From JBICIG01 sp043101605 (GTDB lineage Bacteria > Planctomycetota > Phycisphaerae > Phycisphaerales > UBA1924), in contig JBICIG010000012.1 of assembly GCA_043101605.1 (NCBI GenBank), positions 1 to 40,492 on the forward strand: a DNA stretch of 40,492 bases, given 5' to 3'. This document shows positions 7,785 to 14,561 of this stretch, in pieces; within the stretch, counting starts at the first letter, position 1; the number at the start of each line of letters is the position of its first letter. The notes under the pieces were generated by a model. That model ran no database searches, was not told the DNA's origin, and saw nothing but the letters and a program-made list of their open reading frames with translations. The position numbers and the translations under genes were made by a program.

Positions 7785-9592
7785 TCAGTTGGCGTCGGGC
7801 TGGCGGGGCTTGGGGCGGACCTGCACGACGCGGGCGTTGAAGATCTGCTGGACCTGGCGGACGAGGGGGTGGTCGGTCGGGTCGATCGGGTGGCTCGGTT
7901 CGGTCGCGTTGGCCGAGTCCGTCGAGTTGGAGATCGCGGGCGACGCGTCGGCGTGTGGGGCCGAAGAGCGCGCGGTCTCGGCGATGGATGAGGGAGTGGG
8001 CGCGGCGTGGGGTTCGATGGCCGATGCCGGGTGGGCCGGGGAGGCGTCGGGGGTGCGGAGGCGGACGAGTTCGACGCGGAGGGTGGAACCGACGACCTCG
8101 GAGAGGGCCTTGCGGATGTCGTCGAGGCTGGCTTCGGCGAGGCGGTCGATAGACTGCTCGGGCCGGCAGCGAACGAGATCGCCCTCGGTGCTGTCGACGG
8201 TGAGCCCGCTGAGGATGGTGCGGAGGCGGCGGGAGGGCGCGTTCTCGGCGGCCTGGGCGAGGGTGGCGTCGCTGACCGCTTCGGCGGCAACCGATGGGGA
8301 AGGCTCGGGCGCGCGCGCGGCGGGGGGCGATTCGGCGTGGAGCGCCGGTGCGGCGGGAGTGGCGGGTTCGGGGGGAGTTGGAGCGGCGCGCGGCGTCGGG
8401 GGCGAGACTTCGTCCGACGCCGTCAGGCTTTTTTTGCGGTGGTTCCGCCGGCTGAAGCAACCCCGCGACTCGCGTTGGTCGCCGTGGGCGTCGCACCTGC
8501 GAGAAGGGCGGTGGCGTCGGCGATGCGTTCGGTCAGGCAGAGGCGGACGAGGAGGGCGTCGAGGAGGGCGCGGGGGATGGCGCTGGTGCGCAGGGCGCGC
8601 TGGACGCTCTCGCAGAGGGCGATGGTGTGGACGAGGGCGGGTTCGTCGAATCGGCGGGCGCGGGCGGTTTCCTCGGTGCGCACGGGGCCGGTGAGTTCGA
8701 CGAGTTCGGTGTCGTCGCCGCAGGCGCGGAGGAGGAGCAGGTCGCGGAGGCGGGCGGCGAGGGCTTCGAGGAGTTGCTCGGGGGAAGCGCCGTTTCGGAG
8801 GAGGGTGTCGGCGGCGAGGAGGGCGGGCTTGGGGGCCGCGTCGGCGATGGCGTCGAGGATGGAGGAGACCTGTTCGCGTTCGGGCAGGCCCAGAAGAGAT
8901 TCGAGGAGGGAGAGGGTGAGGGTCTTCTCGCCGGTCGCCATGAGTCGGTCGAGGATGGAGAGAGCGTCGCGCATGGAGCCGTTGCCGAGGCGTGCGACGG
9001 CGTGGAGGACCTCGTCGGCGGCTTTGAGGCCCTCTTCCTTGATGATGCGGGCGAGGTGGTCGGCGATGGCGGCGGTGGAGATGGCGCGGAAGTCGAAGCG
9101 CTGGCAGCGCGACTGGATGGTGGGCAGGACCTTGTGGGGTTCGGTGGTGCAGAGGATGAAGACGACATGCTCGGGGGGCTCCTCCATGATCTTCAGGAGG
9201 GCGTTGAAGGCGTCCTTGGTGAGAGCGTGGACCTCGTCGATGATGTAGATCTTGTATCGGCCTCGCATGGGGCGGTAGAGGGCGTTGGCGATGAGGTCGC
9301 GTGCGTCGTCGATGCCGCGGTTTGAGGCGCCGTCGATCTCGATGACATCGGTGTCGCCGCCGGTCATGATGGCGTTGGCGATGGCGGGGTTGTTGTCGGG
9401 GTTGTTGAGTGCGTTGGCGAAGATGCGTGCGGTGGAGGTCTTGCCGACGCCCCGGGTGCCGGTGAAGAGGTAGGCGTGGGCGACGCGGCCGGCGTCGATG
9501 GCGCTCTGGAGGGTGCGTGCGATGGGTTCCTGCCCGACGAGTTCGGCGAAGTCGCGGGAGCGGTAACGACGGGCGAGGACGGTGTATGCCAT
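7785..9592 (-). CDS. dnaX: DNA polymerase III tau subunit, by -1 frameshift (dnaX)
   Basis: Clamp-loader ATPase that also tethers polymerase cores. The zero frame from ATG 9592 gives 388 codons, then the -1 frame adds 214 residues, for a 602-residue tau. The N-terminal AAA+ part has Walker A GTRGVGKTS (45-53), Walker B YIIDEVHAL (about 116-124), sensor region LCTTEPHK and SRCQRFDFR. The frameshift site is described separately. Past it, the -1 frame has a Pro/Ala-rich linker and then a domain (LRTILSGLTVDSTEGDL to LSEVVGSTLRVELVRL) resembling the C-terminal tau domain of other bacteria, so that frame is genuinely coding. The four zinc-module Cys usual after Walker A are absent. A TACACT box lies 9 bases upstream and no Shine-Dalgarno is visible. 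ffs lies upstream on the same strand. Confidence 0.9.
8391..8435 (-). promoter_or_regulatory. Programmed -1 frameshift signal in dnaX
   Basis: Minus strand, 5' to 3': slippery heptamer A AAA AAA (8435-8429, in phase with the zero frame); GCC and TGA stop (8428-8423); then stem CGGCGTCGG (8422-8414), a 14-base loop, and CCGACGCCG (8399-8391). The stem is 9 perfect pairs, 8 of them G-C, and begins 6 bases after the slip site, the usual spacing for a stimulatory structure. Two tRNA-Lys can re-pair on AAA AAA after slipping back one base. RNA polymerase slippage adding one A would give the same frame and is an alternative. Confidence 0.85.
8423..9592 (-). CDS. dnaX: DNA polymerase III gamma subunit (zero-frame dnaX product)
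   Basis: Unshifted reading of dnaX gives a 389-residue protein ending Lys-Lys-Ala, with a TGA directly after the A7 run. It keeps the three clamp-loader domains (ATPase, lid, oligomerisation collar) and lacks the tau-specific region. It corresponds to E. coli gamma, which ends at residue 431 after a frameshift. Here the roles are reversed: the normal frame gives the short form and the shift gives the long one. A gene caller that ignores the frameshift would report only this piece as a truncated gamma/tau. Confidence 0.88.
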   Translation of the reverse strand: MAYTVLARRYRSRDFAELVGQEPIARTLQSAIDAGRVAHAYLFTGTRGVGKTSTARIFANALNNPDNNPAIANAIMTGGDTDVIEIDGASNRGIDDARDLIANALYRPMRGRYKIYIIDEVHALTKDAFNALLKIMEEPPEHVVFILCTTEPHKVLPTIQSRCQRFDFRAISTAAIADHLARIIKEEGLKAADEVLHAVARLGNGSMRDALSILDRLMATGEKTLTLSLLESLLGLPEREQVSSILDAIADAAPKPALLAADTLLRNGASPEQLLEALAARLRDLLLLRACGDDTELVELTGPVRTEETARARRFDEPALVHTIALCESVQRALRTSAIPRALLDALLVRLCLTERIADATALLAGATPTATNASRGVASAGGTTAKKA

Positions 9593-9601
9593 GGCGGTTC
9601 G

Positions 9602-9607
9602 AGTGTA
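9602..9607 (-). promoter_or_regulatory. -10-like box of dnaX (possible leaderless start)
   Basis: TACACT on the minus strand ends 9 bases before the dnaX ATG, and no Shine-Dalgarno sequence lies between. Transcription from this box would begin at or within a few bases of the ATG. dnaX may also be reached by read-through from ffs upstream. Confidence 0.4.
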
Positions 9608-9669
9608 GCGGGCGGGTTGGAAGGGTCCGGCGGGCAGGTGCGGGGGGGTGCAGCGTGCGCACGAAAAAA

Positions 9670-9801
9670 CCCGTCCCCTTGGTCGACGGCCAGGAATCCG
9701 GCGGCACCGGATGACGGCCGCTTATGGCTGCTGCGGTCAAGCCCTGACCAGGTTCACGGGCCACCCGTGCACCGGCCCCGGCCGTCGACCTTGGGGACGG
9801 G
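9670..9801 (-). ncRNA. ffs: Signal recognition particle RNA, small bacterial type
   Basis: RNA scaffold of the Ffh-FtsY targeting pathway. The outer arms CCCGTCCCC and GGTCGACGGCC (9801-9780) pair with GGCCGTCGACC and GGGGACGGG (9691-9670) around an AA/AA internal loop, making one long rod. At the tip, GGTCAGG (9749-9743) and AGCAGCC (9732-9726) are the two strands of the Ffh-binding domain IV loops, and the following ATAAG is also typical. The 10 bases between them match the E. coli length, but the GGAA tetraloop is replaced by a UUGACC-type loop. Six T (9669-9664) follow the rod and can terminate transcription. ffs just upstream of dnaX is also the Bacillus order. The exact ends are estimated. 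The remaining 9802-10045 holds a palindrome and a promoter box only. Confidence 0.85.
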
Positions 9802-9909
9802 AAGGAGATGGTAGCCGCGCGGGGGGAGGACCGAAGCGCGGGGAGAGTGTGGATCGGAGGTTGTCTCGGGCGTGCGGGGCGGGCCGTTCTCCTTGGCCCC
9901 TCGCCCCGG

Positions 9910-9931
9910 CCCTCTCCCCTGGGGGAGAGGG
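9910..9931. repeat. Palindromic CCCTCTCCCC/GGGGAGAGGG hairpin
   Basis: CCCTCTCCCC, TG and GGGGAGAGGG form a perfect 10-bp hairpin, preceded by CCCCTCGCCCCGG. Hairpins of this wording are common interspersed repeats in GC-rich bacterial genomes (from general knowledge, not checked here). It lies between ffs and the PIN/TRAM gene with no T-run on either side, so a repeat is more likely than a terminator. Confidence 0.6.
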
Positions 9932-10036
9932 AGGCATTTGAGAACGGGCGCGGGAGGTCGTTGGAGGCGGGTGAGGGAGTTGGTGGGAGGCGGGTGAGGG
10001 TGGGAATTGGGGCGATCCGCGCGGTGAGGCTCCGCG

Positions 10037-10042
10037 TACACT
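10037..10042 (+). promoter_or_regulatory. -10-like box of the PIN/TRAM gene
   Basis: TACACT followed by GGG, with ATG codons 3 and 9 bases downstream. The 9-base spacing equals that before dnaX on the other strand. Transcription should start close to the second ATG (10052), which guided the start choice. Confidence 0.4.
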
Positions 10043-10051
10043 GGGATGCTG

Positions 10052-11416
10052 ATGTCTGAACTCCAGCCAGCCGTGGACATGCACCCCCGCGAGCGGTCCG
10101 AGCGTGAGCGGGCGGCGCTCTTGACGATCCTGCGGATCGCGTTCATGGCGATCTTTTTCTCACTGCTGGTGCTGAGCCTGTTCGGGGCGGAGAACGACCC
10201 CGGGGCGTCGGTGGAGCTGTTCGGCAGCGATGTGAAGCTGGCGCAGGACTGGCACCTGAAGCTGGGCTTCGGCGGGATGCTGGTGGTGATCGTGTTCGCG
10301 GTGGACATCTTCACGCCGCGGAAGAAGATCGCGACGATCTCGGCGGTGTTCTTCGGGCTGCTGGTGGCGATGCTGGCGACGCTGGCAATCGGGAAGCTGA
10401 TCGACCTGCTTGCGGTGCTGTATTCGATCGACAGCGACCGGATGGCGGCGCTGATCAGCACGATCAAGGTGCTGATCGGGGTGGGGCTGGCGTACCTGGG
10501 GATCGTGACGGTGCTGCAGACGCAGGACGACTTCCGGCTGGTGATCCCGTATGTGGAGTTCGCCAAGCAGATGCGTGGGACGCGGCCGCTGCTGGTGGAT
10601 TCGTCGGCGTTGATCGATGGGAGGCTGCCGGACATCGGCGAGACGGGGCTGATCCAGGCGCCGGTGCTGGTGCCGACCTTCGTGATCAGCGAGTTGCAGC
10701 TTCTGGCCGACTCGCACGACAAGATGAAGCGGACGCGGGGTCGTCGCGGGCTGGATGTGGTGGCGAAGTTGCAACGATCGCAGTTGGATGTGTCGCTGGA
10801 CGAGACGCCGGTGCCGGGCAAGGCGGTCGACCAGATGCTGGTGGAGCTGGCGCGGCAGATGCCGGCGGTGATCGTGACGACGGACCTGGGGCTGACGCGG
10901 GTGGCGCGGATCCAGGGGGTTCGGGTGCTGAACCTGAACGACCTGGCGAACGCGATGAAGCCGTCGGTGGTGCCGGGCGAGGAGCTTCGGATCAAGCTGG
11001 TCAAGCAGGGGGAGCAGGCGGGGCAGGCGGTCGGGTATCTGGATGACGGCACGATGGTGGTGGCCGAGAACGGCGGCGGGGAGATCGGTCGCGAGGTGTC
11101 GCTGACGGTGACGAGCAGCCTGCAGACCTCGGCGGGGAGGCTGATCTTCGGGCGGGTGACGCAGCAGGACGACGGGGAGCCGGGGGGATCGGACGAGGCC
11201 GGCGAGTCGGCGGTGAAGAAGCCGGAGGCGAAGGGCTCGGACGCGAAGGCACCCGATGGGAATGGATTGGGGAAGGCTTCGGGGGAGTCGGGTGATGTCG
11301 AGGAGGGGGCGGGGGAGCCTCGGAACGGGGCGAAGGTGCGGAGCGGGCCGTTCCCGCCGAAGCCGCCGGCGAAGGGTGCGGCGTCGCGTGGGAGCGGGCG
11401 GAATCCGAGGCGGTGA
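10052..11416 (+). CDS. PIN/TRAM domain membrane protein (YacL-like)
   Basis: About 454 residues. Four hydrophobic segments fill the first 150 residues (starting ILRIAFMAIFFSLLVLSLF and GFGGMLVVIVFAVDIF). A PIN nuclease-like domain begins at LLVDSSALIDGRLPDI with its acidic residues, and VIVTTDLGLTRVA supplies the second acidic cluster. A TRAM RNA-binding domain follows (VVPGEELRIKLVKQ to GTMVVAENGG). This membrane-PIN-TRAM order is that of B. subtilis YacL, a presumed membrane-bound RNase or RNA-binding protein of uncertain function. The last 90 residues are a low-complexity Gly/Glu/Lys/Pro tail. ATG 10046, 10052 and 10079 are all in frame; I chose 10052 from the promoter box. The stop is 3 bases before the next gene, suggesting an operon. 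Confidence 0.9.
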   Translation: MSELQPAVDMHPRERSERERAALLTILRIAFMAIFFSLLVLSLFGAENDPGASVELFGSDVKLAQDWHLKLGFGGMLVVIVFAVDIFTPRKKIATISAVFFGLLVAMLATLAIGKLIDLLAVLYSIDSDRMAALISTIKVLIGVGLAYLGIVTVLQTQDDFRLVIPYVEFAKQMRGTRPLLVDSSALIDGRLPDIGETGLIQAPVLVPTFVISELQLLADSHDKMKRTRGRRGLDVVAKLQRSQLDVSLDETPVPGKAVDQMLVELARQMPAVIVTTDLGLTRVARIQGVRVLNLNDLANAMKPSVVPGEELRIKLVKQGEQAGQAVGYLDDGTMVVAENGGGEIGREVSLTVTSSLQTSAGRLIFGRVTQQDDGEPGGSDEAGESAVKKPEAKGSDAKAPDGNGLGKASGESGDVEEGAGEPRNGAKVRSGPFPPKPPAKGAASRGSGRNPRR

Positions 11417-11419
11417 TCG

Positions 11420-11722
11420 ATGCCCGAGTTTCTCTGCATCCTGACGCCCGGGCGGGCGGGTTTTCCGGGGGATGCGACGCCGGGGGAGATGGCGATCGTG
11501 GGGGATCACTTTGCGCACCTGCGTCGGATGCTGGGGCGCGGGGAGTTGTTCCTGGCGGGGCGGACGCAGGAGGATGAGAACCCGGTGGGGATCGTGATTC
11601 TGCGGGCGGCGGATCGGGAGGGGGCCGAGGCGATGATGGGCGACGACCCGGCGGTTCGGGCGGGGGTGTTCCGGGCGGAGATCCGGCCGTATCAGATTGC
11701 GCTGCTTGAGGGGCGGGACTGA
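11420..11722 (+). CDS. YciI-like family protein
   Basis: 100-residue protein with the compact alpha/beta layout of the YciI/YCII family. The start FLCILTPGRAGF is the first strand, VGDHFAHLRRMLGRGELFLAGRTQ contains the conserved His followed by the G-x-L-x-x-x-G strand, and ADREGAEAMMGDDPAVRAGVFRAEIRPYQ is the typical D-P-x-x-x-A-G ending. Members resemble dimeric ferredoxin-like enzymes, and most have no assigned reaction. It follows the PIN/TRAM stop after 3 bases and probably shares its transcript. Confidence 0.85.
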   Translation: MPEFLCILTPGRAGFPGDATPGEMAIVGDHFAHLRRMLGRGELFLAGRTQEDENPVGIVILRAADREGAEAMMGDDPAVRAGVFRAEIRPYQIALLEGRD

Positions 11723-11746
11723 AGGGCAGAGGTCGGTGGCGGAGGA

Positions 11747-11768
11747 CACGGCTTGCAAGCAAGCCGTG
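11747..11768. repeat. Perfect palindrome CACGGCTTGC-AA-GCAAGCCGTG
   Basis: Two perfect 10-base arms around AA, between the convergent YciI-like and kbl genes. It could act as a bidirectional transcription stop, but neither side has a T-run. Its arms match those of the imperfect hairpin at 7725-7756, so I read it as a copy of a small interspersed repeat. Confidence 0.6.
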
Positions 11769-11794
11769 GCACCCGCCGCGGGGGTGATCGCGAT

Positions 11795-13042
11795 TCACAA
11801 GCTCTTGAGCGCGTCGACGAGTGCGTCGATGTGCTGCTCGGTGTGGGCGGCGGAGATCTGGACGCGGAGGCGTGCCTCGCCCTCGGGGACGACGGGGTAG
11901 CCGAAGCCGATGACGAAGACGCCCTTTTCGAGGAGGCGTTTGCTCATCGCGATGGCCTTGGCGGTGTCGTGGACGATGATGGGGCAGATGGCGGTGGGTG
12001 ATTCGAGGACATCGAAGCCGGCGGCGCGGATCTTGTCGCGGGCGTACTTCGTGTTGGAGCGGAGCTTCTCGACGCGCTGGGGCTCTTCGAGGAGGATCTC
12101 GATGGCTTTGTTGGCGCTGCACGCGACGGTGACAGGCAGGGCGTTGGAGAAGAGGGTCGGGCGGGCGCGCTGGATGAGCATGTCGGTGGTGAGTTTGGAG
12201 GCGGCGACGAAGCCGCCCGCGCCGCCGCCGAGCGCCTTGCCGAGTGTGCCGGTGAAGATGTCGACGCGGCCGTTGTCGGGGGCGGGTGCGTTGGCGGGGG
12301 CGAACATGTCGTAGTGCTCGTGTGTGCCGCGGCCGGTGTGACCCATGACGCCGTGGCCGTGGGAGTCGTCGACGACGAGGAGTGCGTCGTACTTGGAGCA
12401 GAGGGCGCGGAGGCCCGGGAGGTCGGCGATGTCGCCTTCCATGGAGAAGACGCCGTCGGTGATGACCCAGATCTGCCCGGTGACTTCCTCGTTTTCCTGT
12501 GCTTCGACGAGTTTGCGTTCGAGGTCGTCGAGGTCGGCGTGCTGGAAGACGCCCTTGAGGGTGCCCTTCTTGATGACGCCGGCGAGTCGCATGGAGTCGA
12601 TGATGCAGGCGTGGTTGAGGGTGTCGGAGATGATGATGTCGCCGGGCTCGCAGAGGGTTGGGAAGAGGGCCTCGGTGGCGTTCCAGCAGGAGACGAAGGT
12701 GTAGCTGGATTCGGTGCCCATGTAGCGTGCGATGGTGGCTTCGAGCTGCTCGTGGGGCTCGAAGGTGCCGCAGATGAAGCGGACGCTGGCGGTGCCGGCG
12801 CCGTATTTCTTCAGGCCCTCGATGCCGGCTTCGACGACGCGTGGGTCGTTGGCGAGGCCGAGGTAGTTGTTGGAGCAGAAGCAGAGGGCGTCGAACCAGG
12901 TGCCGTCGTCGCGGCGCATCCTGACCTGTGCGTCCATGGGCGAGCCGAGCATCTGGAGGTGCTTGAGCTGCCCGGTGTCAGCGAGGGACTTGAGGGTGTG
13001 TTCGGCGCGGGTGGTGAAGGGATAGCGGACGGCGGTGCTCAT
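11795..13042 (-). CDS. kbl: Glycine C-acetyltransferase / 2-amino-3-ketobutyrate CoA ligase-like
   Basis: 415-residue PLP enzyme of the alpha-oxoamine synthase family. Kbl joins glycine and acetyl-CoA reversibly to 2-amino-3-oxobutyrate, the second step of threonine breakdown to glycine. Visible residues: CFCSNNYLGLA (substrate loop), SDTLNHACIIDS with H144, VVDDSHGHGVMG with the PLP-contacting Asp (about 226) and H228, and GTLGKALGGGAGGF with Schiff-base lysine K269. The paralogues BioF (8-amino-7-oxononanoate synthase) and serine palmitoyltransferase share these motifs. Overall wording (FCSNNYLGLA, RFICGTFEPHEQLE) is closest to Kbl. The usual partner threonine dehydrogenase gene is not in the window, so a BioF-like role is not excluded. 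Confidence 0.85.
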   Translation of the reverse strand: MSTAVRYPFTTRAEHTLKSLADTGQLKHLQMLGSPMDAQVRMRRDDGTWFDALCFCSNNYLGLANDPRVVEAGIEGLKKYGAGTASVRFICGTFEPHEQLEATIARYMGTESSYTFVSCWNATEALFPTLCEPGDIIISDTLNHACIIDSMRLAGVIKKGTLKGVFQHADLDDLERKLVEAQENEEVTGQIWVITDGVFSMEGDIADLPGLRALCSKYDALLVVDDSHGHGVMGHTGRGTHEHYDMFAPANAPAPDNGRVDIFTGTLGKALGGGAGGFVAASKLTTDMLIQRARPTLFSNALPVTVACSANKAIEILLEEPQRVEKLRSNTKYARDKIRAAGFDVLESPTAICPIIVHDTAKAIAMSKRLLEKGVFVIGFGYPVVPEGEARLRVQISAAHTEQHIDALVDALKSL

Positions 13043-13079
13043 GGCGTCGGCTCCGGGGTGGGCGCGGGGTGGGCGAGGA

Positions 13080-14486
13080 TCAGCGGATCGATTGTACCGG
13101 TTCGGGTTCGGCGGCCGGCGGAGTCTCGGGGTGTCGGCGGGGCTGGCTGGTGATGAGGCGAGCGCCGCGCTGGAAGGTCAGGTAGGACCACGCCCAACTG
13201 AGCATGACGAAGACACGGTTGCGGAATCCGATGAGGAAGAAGATGTGGACGCCGGCCCAGAGGAGCCATGCGAGCAGCCCGCCGAAGGTGCGGCCGCGGA
13301 TGGCGGCGACGGCGCGACCGCGGCCGATGACGGCCATGGTTCCCTTGTCCTTGAACCGGAAGGGCGGGCGTTTCGCGGGGGCGTGGAAGGGTGTGCCTTC
13401 GCGGGCGTGGCGTGCGAGGAGGCGGGCGATGTGCGCGCCCATCTGGAGCGCGCCGGGCGCCATGCCGGGCACGGGCTGGTTGGTTTTTGGGTCGATCGCG
13501 TGGGCGAGGTCGCCGGCGACGAAGACCTCGGGGCGGCCCGGGATGCTGAGATCGGGGGCGACCTTGACGCGGCCCATCTTGTCGGCTTCGGCGCCGGTGG
13601 CGTCGGCGAGTTGCCTGCCGAGGGGGGAGGCGTTGACGCCGGCGCCCCAGATGACATTGGTGGATTCGATGCGTTCGGGTTCGGGGTCGTCCGCGTTGGT
13701 GGGGGCGATGCGCACGCCGTGCTCGTCGATGTCGGTGACCATGGTGTTGAGGCGGACCTCGACGCCGAGGGTGCGGAGATCGTGAAGGGCGCGTTCGGAG
13801 AGCGGCTCGGGGAAGGCGCCGAGGAGCTTGGGGGCGGCTTCGATGAGCAGAACGCGGGCGCTGGTGGTGTCGATGGAGCGGAAGTCGCGCGGGATGGATT
13901 TGCGGACGACCTCGGACATGGCGCCGGCCATCTCGACGCCGGTGGGCCCGCCGCCGACGATGACGAAGGTGAGGTGTCGGCGTCGGGCGTCGGGGTCGGT
14001 TTCGAGTTCGGCGCGTTCGAAGGCGGCGAGGAATCGGCTGCGGATGGTCAGGGCGTCGTCGACGGTCTTGAGGCCCGGGGCGTGGCGGGCCCATTCGTCG
14101 TGGCCGAAGTACTGATCGCGGACGCCGGCGGCGAGGACGAGGGCGTCGTAGGGGACCTGCGCGCGCTGGCCGGTGACTCGGGCGACGGTGAGAACGCGGC
14201 GATCGGCGTCGATGTGTTCAACCTCGCCGAGTTGGACGCGGGCGTTGGGCTGGTGGCGGAGGACGCGGCGGATGGGTGCGGCGATGTCGGCCGGGGAGAG
14301 CATCGCGGTCGCGACCTGGTAAAGCAGGGGCTGAAAGAGGTGGTGGTTGGCGCGGTCGATGACTTCGACGCGGACGGGAGCGCGACGGAGTCGGCGGGCG
14401 CATTCGAGGCCGGCGAAGCCGCCGCCGACGATGACGACGCGGGGCAAGGAATCGCGCGGATCGGGTTCGGTGGAATCGGAACCCAT
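13080..14486 (-). CDS. ndh: Type II NADH dehydrogenase (NAD(P)/FAD-dependent oxidoreductase)
   Basis: 468-residue non-proton-pumping NADH:quinone oxidoreductase that would feed electrons from NADH to the quinone pool at the inner membrane face. The N-terminal FAD Rossmann motif VVIVGGGFAGLECARRL holds G21-G26. The NADH-binding motif FVIVGGGPTGVEMAGAM has GGGPTG at 178-183. The FAD-closing motif VFVAGDLAH follows, and PGMAPGALQMG is typical of NDH-2. A hydrophobic C-terminal segment (LLAWLLWAGVHIFFLIGF) matches the membrane-anchoring end of this family. TACCAT lies 6 bases before the ATG with no Shine-Dalgarno sequence. Confidence 0.92.
   Translation of the reverse strand: MGSDSTEPDPRDSLPRVVIVGGGFAGLECARRLRRAPVRVEVIDRANHHLFQPLLYQVATAMLSPADIAAPIRRVLRHQPNARVQLGEVEHIDADRRVLTVARVTGQRAQVPYDALVLAAGVRDQYFGHDEWARHAPGLKTVDDALTIRSRFLAAFERAELETDPDARRRHLTFVIVGGGPTGVEMAGAMSEVVRKSIPRDFRSIDTTSARVLLIEAAPKLLGAFPEPLSERALHDLRTLGVEVRLNTMVTDIDEHGVRIAPTNADDPEPERIESTNVIWGAGVNASPLGRQLADATGAEADKMGRVKVAPDLSIPGRPEVFVAGDLAHAIDPKTNQPVPGMAPGALQMGAHIARLLARHAREGTPFHAPAKRPPFRFKDKGTMAVIGRGRAVAAIRGRTFGGLLAWLLWAGVHIFFLIGFRNRVFVMLSWAWSYLTFQRGARLITSQPRRHPETPPAAEPEPVQSIR
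13091..13096 (-). promoter_or_regulatory. -10 box of kbl
   Basis: TACAAT on the minus strand, about 48 bases upstream of the kbl ATG and inside the last codons of the upstream ndh gene. It is the closest match to the sigma-70 -10 consensus in this window. A CGGAG just before the ATG can serve as ribosome binding site. kbl therefore probably has its own promoter in addition to any read-through from ndh. Confidence 0.45.
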
Positions 14487-14492
14487 ACGGGG

Positions 14493-14498
14493 ATGGTA
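14493..14498 (-). promoter_or_regulatory. -10-like box of ndh (possible leaderless start)
   Basis: TACCAT on the minus strand followed by six bases (CCCCGT) and the ndh ATG. The spacing places the transcription start at the A of the start codon. No Shine-Dalgarno sequence is present. The ABC exporter at 29065 has the same hexamer 7 bases from its ATG. Confidence 0.45.
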
Positions 14499-14561
14499 TG
14501 GGGCGGGGCGTGCGGATCGAGGGGGCGCCGGAGCGCGAGGGCGTGGCGCTTGTTGGAAGGA

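Noticed and set aside
8423..8428. Reading the dnaX stop as a sequencing error or pseudogene
   Set aside because: An in-phase slip site, correct spacing and a perfect hairpin all coincide, and -1 frameshifting in dnaX is well established in other bacteria. A read error in the A7 run remains possible and is listed as a refuting test.
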